From positions 1-34,980 of the forward strand of contig JAJYQP010000020.1 in NCBI GenBank assembly GCA_021794525.1: DNA of 34,980 nucleotides, given 5' to 3'. Positions 1 to 8,731 of this stretch are shown one piece after another (position 1 is the first letter of the stretch; every line of letters starts with the position of its first letter). The notes under the pieces were generated by a model. It made no database searches. It worked only from the letters and a program-made list of their open reading frames with translations, and had not been told where the DNA came from. The position numbers and the translations under genes are program-made. Source of the stretch: Pseudomonadota bacterium (lineage in GTDB: Bacteria > Pseudomonadota > Alphaproteobacteria > Sphingomonadales > Sphingomonadaceae).

Positions 1-1
1 G

Positions 2-733
2 CTGTTCTTGCGCGTCACCGGCGTCGGGGTCGGTCAATGGAAGCTACGAATCCAGCATGATGGCAAGCGACGCGACATAGGTCTGGGGAGTTCTAAGCTG
101 GTATCACTCGCCGCCGCTCGCGCGAAAGCTGCCGAGGCGCGTAAGGCCATCCGCGAAGATGGACGCGATCTCATTGCCGAGAAGCGTGAAGCCACAGCGG
201 CTACGATCACATTTCGTGAAGCCGCACTCGCTCTGCGCGAGGCGCATAAATATCGATGGGCTAACGCGAAGCACAGCAATCAATGGCTCGCCACTCTGAA
301 GACCTACGCATTTCCGTCCTTGGGGGCCAAGACCGTGGGTGTTATTGCCGCGAGAGACATCATCGCGGCGATTGCCGACGTAACGCCGCTTCGGAGAGCT
401 GCGGCTACGACGGCGTCTCGCGGCTGTCCGCGCGCGCTCGACCTTGCGGGCGGTAGCTGGGATGTGACCGCGCGCTTCACCTACAACCCCGCCTCGCAGA
501 TCGCGACATCGACACTCTCGAACGACAGCTTCGCCTACACCGCCGACGTCAATGCGACGCACAGCTCTGCGGTCATCGCGCTCAACCAGTACACGAGCGT
601 GGCGGGCAACGCCTATGGCTACGACCTCGACGGCACTCTCACCTCGGACGGGGTGTGGACCTGGGCCTACGACAGCGAGAACCGGATGGTCAGCATGGCC
701 AAGCCCGGCACCGCCACGGTGACGCTGAGCTGA
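2..733 (+). pseudogene. Chimeric remnant: tyrosine-integrase N-terminus fused to Rhs fragment
   Basis: The frame is open from the left edge, so the gene starts outside the window; a TTG at 8 is only the first possible start inside it. The first ~125 codons read like the N-terminal arm-binding (DUF4102) and start of the core-binding part of phage/island tyrosine integrases: LRVTGVGVGQWKLRIQ, then DGKRRDIGLGS and an ARAKAAEARK helix. The similarity stops near 385, before any catalytic Arg/His/Tyr. After a short low-similarity stretch (about 390-440) the same frame turns into Rhs/YD repeat sequence (FTYNPASQIAT, LDGTLTSDGVWTWAYDSENR). It ends at a TGA at 731-733 where a normal Rhs protein would continue. 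This is a deletion scar of an integrated element that now joins two unrelated genes; I do not expect a working product. Confidence 0.75.
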
Positions 734-836
734 GGCAAAGGGGCGGCTGATCCAGAGCGCGGGTGGGCCTGCGGGGACGACCCAGTTCGTTTATGCGGGG
801 GACGAGCTGATCGCGGAGTACACCGCTTCGGGCACG

Positions 837-1757
837 GTGCTGCGGCGCTATGTCCATGGGCCGGGGGTGGACGATCCGCAGGTGTGGTTCGAGGGCGCAA
901 GCGTTGCCGACAGCGCGCGGCGCTACCTGTTCGCCGACGAGCGCGGCTCGGTGGTCGCGGTGACCGACGGCAACGGCAACGCGCTGGCGATCAACCGTTA
1001 TGACGAATACGGCATTCCCGGTGCGGGCAACACCGGGCGGTTCCAGTACACGGGGCAGGCGTGGCTTCCCGAGCTCGGCATGTACTACTACAAGGCCCGC
1101 ATGTACTCGCCCACCCTCGGCCGGTTCATGCAGACCGATCCCATCGGTTACGACGACCAGATCAACCTGTACGCTTACGTCGCAAACGATCCGGTTAATA
1201 TGGTAGACTTCGATGGCAAGTATGGACGGGGCGCTGGGTTTAGCGACAAAGAATGGAAGAGATTCAATAAGATGCAGCAGAATGCCGCTGCATCGATGGA
1301 AAAGCGAGCCGGAAAGTTAGAGGCGAAAGCTGCGAAGCTAGACGCGAAAGGTAAGGAAGGCGGTGACGCGATGCGCCAACAGGCTACCTCTCTTCGTGGG
1401 GGTGCTGCAGCGCTGAGGAGCGATGGGTCGGACGGGAAGATGGCAAATGTATTGAGCCAAAGCGATTTTACGGCGAAGGGCTTTAGCAATGCTGCAGTCG
1501 CAGCCGCGGAAATTGGCGGTAAGACCATGTGGCTCAACCGGGGGCGGTCAGAAGTTTGGTCTGGAAGCTCAATGATGGCCAAGTGGGTGGCTGGTCACGA
1601 GTCCTTACATACCGCAGGCCTACATGATCAGAGAGGTTTCAATGGCCAGACAGCATATCGCTGGGGGGCGGACCCGCAAAAGGAAGCATATGAAAAGATG
1701 AAGGGCACGCCACAAGCTCTTATCAATCCCGATCATTTGATGGATGAGGTGTTCTGA
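837..1757 (+). CDS. Rhs C-terminal core fragment with HExxH metallopeptidase-like toxin tip
   Basis: The frame is open from 729, just after the break that ends the preceding Rhs frame. It reads as Rhs core ([32 protein letters not shown], then [17 protein letters not shown]). It ends in the family signature [20 protein letters not shown]...[11 protein letters not shown] near 1130-1215, where Rhs proteins switch from conserved shell to variable toxic tip. The tip (about 180 residues) starts with a Lys/Ala-rich helical stretch. It contains [11 protein letters not shown] at about 1596-1628, an HExxHxxGxxD arrangement expected of a zinc metallopeptidase. The tip is visibly richer in A/T than the core, as is usual for exchanged tips. 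GTG 837 is only the first common start codon and has no clear ribosome site, so the fragment may be silent, an orphan tip kept for recombination. A lipoprotein gene overlaps its stop codon. Confidence 0.7.
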   Translation: MLRRYVHGPGVDDPQVWFEGASVADSARRYLFADERGSVVAVTDGNGNALAINRYDEYGIPGAGNTGRFQYTGQAWLPELGMYYYKARMYSPTLGRFMQTDPIGYDDQINLYAYVANDPVNMVDFDGKYGRGAGFSDKEWKRFNKMQQNAAASMEKRAGKLEAKAAKLDAKGKEGGDAMRQQATSLRGGAAALRSDGSDGKMANVLSQSDFTAKGFSNAAVAAAEIGGKTMWLNRGRSEVWSGSSMMAKWVAGHESLHTAGLHDQRGFNGQTAYRWGADPQKEAYEKMKGTPQALINPDHLMDEVF

Positions 1758-2182
1758 TGGGTAAAGAGTGGCCAACCGTTCTTGTGCTATTTCTCGTCGC
1801 AGCCTGCGCTACGGTGTCCAAAGAAAAAGCCTTTCCAATCGATGTCAGTTCAGAAGATAATCCACCATCAGAGAGTATTCGGGTTTCATATGACAATAAC
1901 ACTTCAAAAACGGTATGTCTAACGCCAGAAAATTGGCCCAACAGCGCCGGGAAAATAAATCAAGCATCCAATATAGTTTGGCTCGAGATCGGAAAGGGGC
2001 GTTTTCCCCTCAAGGATTTCAACACCGGCAGTTGCCATGGTTGCGTCGAGAGAGTCGGTCCGGGCCGCAGAATTTCTGCTAGCATCCCATATTCAGAGTT
2101 TGACCTGCCAGCGAACTTGACGAAGGCGTCAAAAATTCTGCATTTCCAGCCAACCGCATTTTACTGTGATCCAAGATCCTAA
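1757..2182 (+). CDS. Small lipoprotein, candidate immunity protein for the Rhs tip
   Basis: 141 residues. The ATG shares its A with the TGA of the Rhs tip (TGATG), so the two are translationally coupled. The N-terminus is a short lipoprotein signal: Lys at position 3, a hydrophobic stretch TVLVLFLVAAC, and a lipobox ending at Cys17. The mature protein would be anchored in the periplasm. It contains further cysteines (VCLTPENW, GSCHGCVERV, FYCDPRS) that could form disulfides. No enzyme motif is recognised. Position, size, coupling and low GC fit an immunity protein that protects the periplasm or envelope from the metallopeptidase-like tip; the function is inferred from context only. It appears intact although its partner Rhs gene is broken. 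Confidence 0.7.
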   Translation: MGKEWPTVLVLFLVAACATVSKEKAFPIDVSSEDNPPSESIRVSYDNNTSKTVCLTPENWPNSAGKINQASNIVWLEIGKGRFPLKDFNTGSCHGCVERVGPGRRISASIPYSEFDLPANLTKASKILHFQPTAFYCDPRS

Positions 2183-2257
2183 CGATCTAATCTCATGAGG
2201 AAATGTCGGCGCCTGTAACGTTGCGGCTCGCGCCAGACTATCGAGGGGCTGCGGCCC

Positions 2258-2285
2258 GTCCAGCAATTCCGGGCAGCAATTCCGG
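2258..2285 (+). repeat. Short direct repeat upstream of the transposase
   Basis: The sequence AGCAATTCCGGG occurs twice, about 12 bases apart, and is followed by GGACACAATACCTAATT, shortly before the transposase start. Such motifs are common upstream of this transposase family and may be remnants of its leader. The rest of 2183-2335 shows nothing recognisable. Confidence 0.4.
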
Positions 2286-2335
2286 GGACACAATACCTAA
2301 TTGCCCGCCTTCCGCTCTGGCGCTAGCCCAACGGC

Positions 2336-2785
2336 ATGGCCCGGCTCGCTCGCATCGTCATTCCTGGCGTTGCGCATCACGTCACCCAGCGCGGCAACCG
2401 TCGGCTGCCGATCTTCTTCTCCGACGACGATCGCAGCACCTATCTCCAGCTGCTCTTCGGAGCTGCGGCAGCGAGCGGCACGCGCTGTCTCGCGTGGTGT
2501 CTGATGGACAATCACGTCCATCTGATCCTGCTGCCCGACACCACCGACAGTCTGCGCGCCATGCTGGGCGAGGCGCATCGGCGGTACACGCGCATGGTCA
2601 ATTTTCGTGAGGGCTGGCGCGGCTACCTGTTCCAGGGCCGCTTCGCGAGCTACCCGATGGACGATGCGCATCCGATGGCGGCGGTCCGCGAGAACGCGCG
2701 GCGCGACCTTGTCCCGAGCGAGTGGGAACGTCGGGTTGGTGACGCCTCACAGCGGGCCAATGAAGAAATCCGCGCCTTTAGCTGA
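2336..2785 (+). CDS. REP-associated (Y1/IS200-like) transposase, shortened
   Basis: 149 residues. The N-terminal two thirds are typical of REP-associated tyrosine transposases (RAYT, Y1_Tnp): MARLARIVIPGVAHHVTQRG, the HUH-type metal-binding motif NHVHLILLP, then GEAHRRYTRMVNFREGWRG and LFQGRFASYPMDDAH. Family members normally continue with a (R)YVELNPVRAGLV segment holding the catalytic tyrosine and a WPWSSARAH-type tail, giving about 220 residues. Here the corresponding segment reads AVRENARRDLVP with no tyrosine, and the tail is replaced by unrelated sequence. The protein is probably inactive. The ATG at 2336 begins exactly at the conserved family start. Confidence 0.75.
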   Translation: MARLARIVIPGVAHHVTQRGNRRLPIFFSDDDRSTYLQLLFGAAAASGTRCLAWCLMDNHVHLILLPDTTDSLRAMLGEAHRRYTRMVNFREGWRGYLFQGRFASYPMDDAHPMAAVRENARRDLVPSEWERRVGDASQRANEEIRAFS

Positions 2786-2819
2786 CGAGGGTTTTGCGCC
2801 TCGCCGGGGCAAACGACCT

Positions 2820-5408
2820 TCAGGCCGCCGCGCTTGCCCCGGTGATCGGGCAAACGTCTCGAAGGGGCGAAACCCGCTCGTCCTTCTCGGCGGGTAGACC
2901 GATGTAGAACCCCTGGAGGTGCGTCGCGCCCAGTGCAGTCATCAGGTCGTAATGCGCCTCGCTCTCGACACCCTCGGCCACCGTTTCCATGTCGAAATTG
3001 CGGGCGAGGTCGACGATTCCCCGTACGATGGCCTGACAATCGGTATCGCCCCTCGCCAGCCGCTGGACGAAGGAGCGGTCGATCTTCAGCCGCGAGAATA
3101 CGCCGCGCTGCAAATAGCTGAGCGAGGAATAGCCGGTGCCAAAGTCGTCGAGTGATAGCATGACACCGAGCTTCTGAACCTGCGAAAGCGTTTCGGACGC
3201 GCGGCTCTCGCCGTGGAGGAACAGGCTCTCGGTGATCTCGAGCTCGAGGCGCGCCGGGTCGAGCCCGCTCGCTGCGAGCGCATTGACCACCATGGGCACG
3301 AAACCGGGCGAGCTGAGCTGCGCGACCGAGACATTGACTGCCACCCGGATGTGATCGGGCCAGGTAGCGGCTGCCCGGCAGGCCTCCTGTATCACCCAGG
3401 CGCCGATCGGTGTAATCAGTCCCGAACTTTCGGCCAGCGCCACGAATTCCGATGGCTCCATCTCGCCGCGTTCGGGGTGGCGCCAGCGAAGCAGCGCCTC
3501 GCGCGCGCCTTCGGTGCCGGTTTCGGCGCAGACGATCGGCTGGAAGGCGAGACGCAGTTCACCCTCGGCCAGCGCGGACCGCAGGGCGTGTTCCATCTGC
3601 TCTGCTTCCTGTGCGGTCTTGGCCATCCAGGGCGCGTAGGGACATGCCTGACCGCGGCCACGGCGCTTCGCTTCATAGAGTGCCAGGTCGGCGTTGCGGA
3701 TCAGCGTGTCCACCGCCACGCCGTCATCGGGACTCAGCGCGAAGCCGATCGAGCCGCCGATAAGTACAGTATTGCCGAAAATCTCGAACGGGCGCGCCAG
3801 CGCGGTGACGGTGTCGTGTGCCAGCCTCTGGCACAGCGAGAGAGTCGCGCCTTGGGGCAGCATCATGGCGAACTCGTCGCCGCCCAGGCGTGCCGGCACG
3901 GCGCTGTCGCCGGCGATCTCCACCAGACGCTGGGATACCAGCTCGAGCAGACGGTCACCCCCCGCGTGGCCGTGAGTGTCGTTGACCTGCTTAAATAGGT
4001 CCAGGTCGATCAGCAGCACGGCGCTGCATCCGCTCTCCGCCACACTGCGATCAATCCCCTCGCCGAGCAACTGGCGGGCATGCATGCGGTTGGCGAGTCC
4101 GGTCAGTGCATCGTGGCGCGCGGCGTGGGTGAGACGCCGATTGGCCGCGTCAATCTCGCGCCGGCTCCGCTTCGCCGATACCAGCGCGTATCCGATCGCT
4201 GCGATCACGACGAGAAGGGCGCCCACTCCTCCTGCAGCCATGTGCTTGACCCGCTGCAAGTCGCTTCGGCTGCGTTCGAGACGAAGCTGCTGGGTGTTCG
4301 CGTCGAAACGTGCATTCATCAGCGCGAAGTTGGTCGAGGCAGCCGTCTCGCGCGCGTCGTCATCGAGGCGCTTGAGCGCTGCAAGGTGCGCCACGGCCTT
4401 GTCGTATTGTCCGAGCGCATCGTAAACCTGGTAGGCAGTCTCGTGAAAATCGCGGAACAGGAGCGTCGTTTCCGCAAGGTTCTGCCCGGCAAACGTCCTC
4501 TCCAGCAGCCCGCGCGCCTCAGCGTCCCGGCCCTGAGCATGACGGACCTGTGCGCGTACGCCCCACAGGAACGGCCGCCAGTCGGCTGCTTCCCCGGTGG
4601 CCAGTGACAGCCCACGCTGGATCGTCGCATCTGCCCGGGTCAGCTGTCCATCGAGGAGCTCGGCAGAAGCGATATTGGTGAGAATGCGGGCCTCGAGCAA
4701 CGGGCTGCCGATCTTACGCGCGGACTCGAGCGCAAGCCGATATGCGGCCACTGCTTCGCCGAACCGACCCAGCTCCTTGTAGCTATTGCCGCGATTGTTG
4801 TTTGCGGCGAGCGCCATCATCGGGTCTTCGGAATAGGCTTCCTGCGCCAGTTCGTAATAATGCAGCGCCTGCGCGTGGTCCTTCGCGTCGGCGTGGATCG
4901 CACCGATATTCTGCAACACGATCGACTGCGAACGGGAATCCCCAAGCGACCGGTAGATCGCATGGGCCTGCTGGAGGGTTTGCATCGCACGACCGATCGC
5001 TCCGTCCAGAGCTGCAATGGTCGATTGCGATCGCAGCAGGTCGGCATGGAGCTTGGTCCGCGGCGCGACACGCTTAACTGTTGCGAGCGCACGGTCGAGA
5101 ATGGGACCGGCCTCTTCGGGACGGTTGAGACGGGTGAGTGCCTCCCCCTCGAGCCATTCTGCGGTGGCCCGGTCGATGGCGGCATCATGGTCCTGCGCCG
5201 ATACGAGTTGATACGCCTTGCGCGCCTTTCCCAGAGCTTCGCTCGGGTTCGACATCATCGATTGTTTCGCGGCGTCGATCGCGAGGTCGAATTGCGTGGC
5301 GGCAACGGTCGCGCGGGGTACGCCGCCGTCCGTGGCGGTCTGCGCAGCGGCGGGAGTCAGCGCCGCAAGGCACGCTCCCAGTCCGATGGCAAAAACCGTT
5401 CGAAACAC
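2820..5408 (-). CDS. Sensory diguanylate cyclase/phosphodiesterase with periplasmic TPR region
   Basis: 862 residues from the GTG at 5408, chosen because GGGGGA lies 5 bases upstream and it starts directly at a signal peptide (FRTVFAIGLGACLAALTPAAAQ); a longer GTG start at 5435 is possible. The exported part (about 30-380) is alpha-helical with TPR-like repeats (ALHYYELAQEAY, GNSYKELGRFGEAVAAYRLAL). One membrane helix follows (GGVGALLVVIAAIGYALV). The cytoplasmic part has GGDEF at about 509-513 (ARLGGDEFAMML, intact for c-di-GMP synthesis) and an EAL domain (EALLRW at about 637, DDFGTGYSSL near 753, EGVES). No RxxD inhibitory site is seen five residues before GGDEF. Both active sites look intact, so the direction of c-di-GMP turnover cannot be told. 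It lies 64 bases downstream of the S8 protease gene on the same strand and may be co-transcribed. Confidence 0.92.
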   Translation of the reverse strand: MFRTVFAIGLGACLAALTPAAAQTATDGGVPRATVAATQFDLAIDAAKQSMMSNPSEALGKARKAYQLVSAQDHDAAIDRATAEWLEGEALTRLNRPEEAGPILDRALATVKRVAPRTKLHADLLRSQSTIAALDGAIGRAMQTLQQAHAIYRSLGDSRSQSIVLQNIGAIHADAKDHAQALHYYELAQEAYSEDPMMALAANNNRGNSYKELGRFGEAVAAYRLALESARKIGSPLLEARILTNIASAELLDGQLTRADATIQRGLSLATGEAADWRPFLWGVRAQVRHAQGRDAEARGLLERTFAGQNLAETTLLFRDFHETAYQVYDALGQYDKAVAHLAALKRLDDDARETAASTNFALMNARFDANTQQLRLERSRSDLQRVKHMAAGGVGALLVVIAAIGYALVSAKRSRREIDAANRRLTHAARHDALTGLANRMHARQLLGEGIDRSVAESGCSAVLLIDLDLFKQVNDTHGHAGGDRLLELVSQRLVEIAGDSAVPARLGGDEFAMMLPQGATLSLCQRLAHDTVTALARPFEIFGNTVLIGGSIGFALSPDDGVAVDTLIRNADLALYEAKRRGRGQACPYAPWMAKTAQEAEQMEHALRSALAEGELRLAFQPIVCAETGTEGAREALLRWRHPERGEMEPSEFVALAESSGLITPIGAWVIQEACRAAATWPDHIRVAVNVSVAQLSSPGFVPMVVNALAASGLDPARLELEITESLFLHGESRASETLSQVQKLGVMLSLDDFGTGYSSLSYLQRGVFSRLKIDRSFVQRLARGDTDCQAIVRGIVDLARNFDMETVAEGVESEAHYDLMTALGATHLQGFYIGLPAEKDERVSPLRDVCPITGASAAA

Positions 5409-5472
5409 TGCAATCCCCCGAAAACCTGCTCTCACATATGCGGCAAGGTTTTCATTCGGCTTAACGTTCGCA

Positions 5473-8409
5473 TTACATTTGCAGGCGGAGTCTCACTCCA
5501 CCGACATAGCCGCTGCGCGTGTCGGATGCCTCGCCGAAGGTCGCGCGGCCGAACAGGCTGAGTTCACCGTGGCCCGCCGCGACCGGCGCGGCGTAGAGCA
5601 GCTCGGCGGTGTGGACCCGGCTATTGCCGGCCCCGTCGAAGCGCGTATCGACCACGCCGACGGCGCCGGTCTCACGGTCGGTCACCTGCGTCGTGTGGAG
5701 CGTCATGCTACCACCCTCCACGTGGAGCGGCTGCGAGAAGGTGAGGCGCAGGCGATCGTTCCCCGTTACCACACCGTTCTTTGTCGCCGAGATCGCGTAA
5801 GCGGAGGTCAGCAGGCCGGCGCCGTTCGTGACCAGCTGCTGGCCCCTGTCGGCGATGGCGCTGCGGCCCAGGCTCCCCGATGCGGCGATCGTCAGCCCGT
5901 GGCCGAGGTCGGTATCGCCGGCCAGGGTCATGGATTCGCTGAGCGACCCTTCGTCGAGCAATCCGTTCGAAGCCTGAACCGCGAGCAGGGCGTCACGCTC
6001 CTTCAGGCGGGTATAGTTGATCGACAGGCTGGTGCCGGGCGCGAAATCATGCGTCACGCGGACGTTGAGTGCATGCGCCTTGAGAGCGTTCCCGAGGTTG
6101 AACCGCCGCTCGGCCTCCGACAGCGCCATGTTGTCCCTGGCAGCGAGCGAGCGTTCGGAGTAGCCGAAGGCGACACGCGTGTTCGGCGCGATGCGCAGTG
6201 CGGTGTTGAGGAAGCTCCCGCCGGATGCGAGGCCGAGGATCGGGTTGACGCCGCTCGTCTCTGCAAAGTCGCTCGTCATGCCGAAACCGGCCTGCCCGCC
6301 CAGTTCCATCGCGCCCAAGCCATGGCCAGCGGCGAAGCTGAGACCGCCATCGGGCGAGTAAGCGTGGAATGCCGAGTGCGGAACTTGGTCGGTGCGCCGG
6401 GCAAGATAGGCCGACGGATCTTCCGAGGCGATTCCCATGCGCCAGCCACCGCGATCCGGCGTGGCATAGTGGCGGACATCGGTGAAGTTCCCGCCATCGG
6501 CCCCGTTGATGAAATCGGTCAGGCTGTCGGTCAGGAAACTCTGGAACTGCTCGAAAGCGCCGCCGTTGATGCTGATCCGGTACTTCGACAGCACGGAGGA
6601 CATCGGCACGGCGAAGTCGCGCCGCGACTTGCCCACATTCTCGAACAGGACGAAAAATACGTTGTTGGCTTCCCAGGTCGTTTGAGAACCGGTGGCACGC
6701 AGCGTGGCAGGGGTCTCGGACGTTATCACGCCGTTTTCGACCTTGTAGTACCACAGCTTGTTGTAATCGAGCGGCGACTGCGACCCCGTGATGTCGAGCA
6801 GGCCGACGCCATAGACCGGGTCGACGCCGGGAGCACCGAGGTCCTTGGCCGAGCGGACGATGATGTCGACCGTCGCCTGCGGATCTTTTGCAAGCCACGG
6901 CCAGCGGTCGTGGAGAAGCGCAATGGCACCCGACACCAGCGGCGCGGCGAAGGATGTGCCGGTGCGGCGGACCGTCCCGCCCTGACCGTCAGAAACGAGG
7001 ATCAGCTCGCCCGGCGCGACGATGAAGTGGTTCATCAGGCGCCCACCGTCGGCAAGGTTCGGGCTGCTACCGCAGATGCCGTTCACGATCAGGCAGGCAT
7101 CGCCCGGCCGATTGCTGAAGCCCGAAATCTGCTCCGCCGGATCGACAGAGCCGACCAGAAGGAAGTTGGTGCCCGCCGAGGCGGTCCACTCGATGTTCCT
7201 GGTCTGGGTGAACCCCTCGTTACCGGCGGCGATGACATACACCGAGTCAGACTTGCGGGCAGCGATAGTCGGATCGCCGAATACGCCGTTCCACGAGCTC
7301 GGCAGAGTGGCGCCGGATTCGCCCAGCGACGCGTTGATGATGCTGGCATTCGACGCCTTGAGCGCGACGATGCCGTTGCGCACGTCCGTCCAGTTGGCGG
7401 TGCCGGTCGCATCAAAGGGATTGTTGAGCGCGACACGGGCACGGGGCGCGATGCCCATCACGCCCTGTCCGTCATGTGCCGAGACCAGCAAGCTTGCGAC
7501 CGCCGCACCATGGCCATTCGCAAAGCCGGAATTGCCGGTGGTCCAGAATACGCGACCAATGAGGTCGGCTTCGACGCCCATGCCCGCGTCCAGCACCCCG
7601 ATGATCGTGTCCGTGCCGCTGCCCTGCTGCTGGGTAACGGCCGGCGACCAATTTGCGGTGCGCATCCAGTGGTCGAAGCGGTCCTGGCCCGAATAGGCCA
7701 TCAGCCCGTCGTAATAGGCGAGGTAAAATTCGGCGCGCTTTTCCTTGCTGAGCGCAGCGAGGGTCGCCGGATCGTTGAGGTCGATGCCGAAGCGGGCAAG
7801 CAGCGGGGCGACGAAGCCCGCGTCGAAAGTCTTGCCCGTCTTTGCCGTGACTGCCGCACCCCATGTCGCGGAAGACTGGGCGATCACGTCACGCAAGGTC
7901 GCGGCGATTGTCGCGTAGGCGGGGTTCAGCGCGGTCGTGCCTTGCGCCGCTTGCCACGTCGCGTCGGCTGTGCCGAACTTGGCTCCGACGTCTTCCCAGA
8001 ACGGCTGGATGCTGCCCCATGCGGGCGCAACGACCCCGGTCTTGGTGACGAACGGATTGATGGTTCCCCAGAAGGGCTGGATGTTTCCGTCGAAGGGATT
8101 GATGTTGCCCCAGAACGGGTTGATGTTCCCGTAGAAGGGGTTGATGTTCCCGTAGAACGGGTTGATGTTCCCCCAGAACGGATTGATGTTCCCATAGAAG
8201 GGATTGATGTTCCCATAGAGCGGCGTGACCGCGGCGCTCGGCGCCGGTTCGGGTTGCGGGGAGGGCAATGGCCCGGGAACGGTGTCCACCGGCGTCGGCG
8301 CGGGCGCAATGGTCTGAGCGAAGGCAGCCTGTGATCCAAACACGGCGCAGGAGAGCAAGGCGATCGCCTTGATCGTATGCGCGCCGGCCCGGTTGGTGCT
8401 CTGTGTCAT
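5473..8409 (-). CDS. Secreted S8 (subtilisin-like) serine protease with heptapeptide repeats and barrel-like C-terminus
   Basis: 978 residues. The signal peptide ends near AFA-Q (31/32) and is followed by a Pro-rich linker. Residues 65-120 hold eight copies of a seven-residue unit (Y/W/D)GNINPF, with a divergent copy WGSIQPF near 131. The peptidase S8 domain has a complete triad: Asp274 (GVLDAGMG), His300 (NGHGAAVAS) and Ser486 (TGTSFAAP), plus the oxyanion Asn397 (AAGNEG). After about residue 600 the sequence becomes Gly-rich with alternating strands and ends SGYVGGVRLRLQM, resembling the outer-membrane or autotransporter-like ends of sphingomonad S8 proteases; true barrel formation is inferred. 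Expected location is the cell surface. The ATG at 8409 is the start that gives the signal peptide. The ribosome site is weak. Confidence 0.88.
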   Translation of the reverse strand: MTQSTNRAGAHTIKAIALLSCAVFGSQAAFAQTIAPAPTPVDTVPGPLPSPQPEPAPSAAVTPLYGNINPFYGNINPFWGNINPFYGNINPFYGNINPFWGNINPFDGNIQPFWGTINPFVTKTGVVAPAWGSIQPFWEDVGAKFGTADATWQAAQGTTALNPAYATIAATLRDVIAQSSATWGAAVTAKTGKTFDAGFVAPLLARFGIDLNDPATLAALSKEKRAEFYLAYYDGLMAYSGQDRFDHWMRTANWSPAVTQQQGSGTDTIIGVLDAGMGVEADLIGRVFWTTGNSGFANGHGAAVASLLVSAHDGQGVMGIAPRARVALNNPFDATGTANWTDVRNGIVALKASNASIINASLGESGATLPSSWNGVFGDPTIAARKSDSVYVIAAGNEGFTQTRNIEWTASAGTNFLLVGSVDPAEQISGFSNRPGDACLIVNGICGSSPNLADGGRLMNHFIVAPGELILVSDGQGGTVRRTGTSFAAPLVSGAIALLHDRWPWLAKDPQATVDIIVRSAKDLGAPGVDPVYGVGLLDITGSQSPLDYNKLWYYKVENGVITSETPATLRATGSQTTWEANNVFFVLFENVGKSRRDFAVPMSSVLSKYRISINGGAFEQFQSFLTDSLTDFINGADGGNFTDVRHYATPDRGGWRMGIASEDPSAYLARRTDQVPHSAFHAYSPDGGLSFAAGHGLGAMELGGQAGFGMTSDFAETSGVNPILGLASGGSFLNTALRIAPNTRVAFGYSERSLAARDNMALSEAERRFNLGNALKAHALNVRVTHDFAPGTSLSINYTRLKERDALLAVQASNGLLDEGSLSESMTLAGDTDLGHGLTIAASGSLGRSAIADRGQQLVTNGAGLLTSAYAISATKNGVVTGNDRLRLTFSQPLHVEGGSMTLHTTQVTDRETGAVGVVDTRFDGAGNSRVHTAELLYAAPVAAGHGELSLFGRATFGEASDTRSGYVGGVRLRLQM
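8050..8217 (-). repeat. 21-bp coding tandem repeat (about 8 units) in the S8 protease gene
   Basis: Eight adjacent 21-base units, each of the form GGNATCAATCCNTTC, encode (Y/W/D)GNINPF. Third-position and first-residue variation (Tyr, Trp, Asp) shows that the units are under amino-acid selection and are not recent slippage products. The motif alternates an aromatic residue with an Asn-Ile-Asn-Pro-Phe core and probably forms a repetitive surface or adhesive segment between the signal peptide and the protease. Confidence 0.85.
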
Positions 8410-8731
8410 CTAGGCAATCTCGCGAGAAACGGATTTGTTGATTGCCCCAGATGCCACAGCCCCCGCTTCGATCTGGTCTTCAAGAAGGGGAAACGAGTGC
8501 CTGCGGGAAGTCCTTACCTTCAGGTTAACCGCGCTCTTTAGACATGATCGGCCGGAAGCGGCCTGACGACGATTTGCTCTCGACAGACTGGGCCGGACAA
8601 GCGCAGCTTCGGGACCGAAGGGCTGCGTCCAATCCCCCGGCAGGTGCCGGACCGCGGGGCGCAAAATTTGTTAACTCGCAGGCCGAGCCATCGCTGTTTT
8701 GCGAATCACCTGAGGCGCACGGTCGCCCTGG
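8410..8731. other. Intergenic region upstream of the S8 protease
   Basis: About 320 bases between the S8 protease start and the RibB-like stop. No convincing coding frame, RNA gene or terminator was seen. It must hold the promoter of the minus-strand protease gene, but no clear -35/-10 pair can be named. Confidence 0.4.

Noticed and set aside
8050-8217. Possible CRISPR-like array (regular 21-bp repeats)
   Set aside because: Units are contiguous with no spacers, keep the reading frame and encode a heptapeptide.
5218-8334. Long plus-strand open frame (over 1000 codons) opposite the S8 protease
   Set aside because: Arg/Gly/Asp-rich translation without domains, with no ribosome site; it is the antisense of a GC-rich gene whose catalytic motifs are clear on the minus strand.
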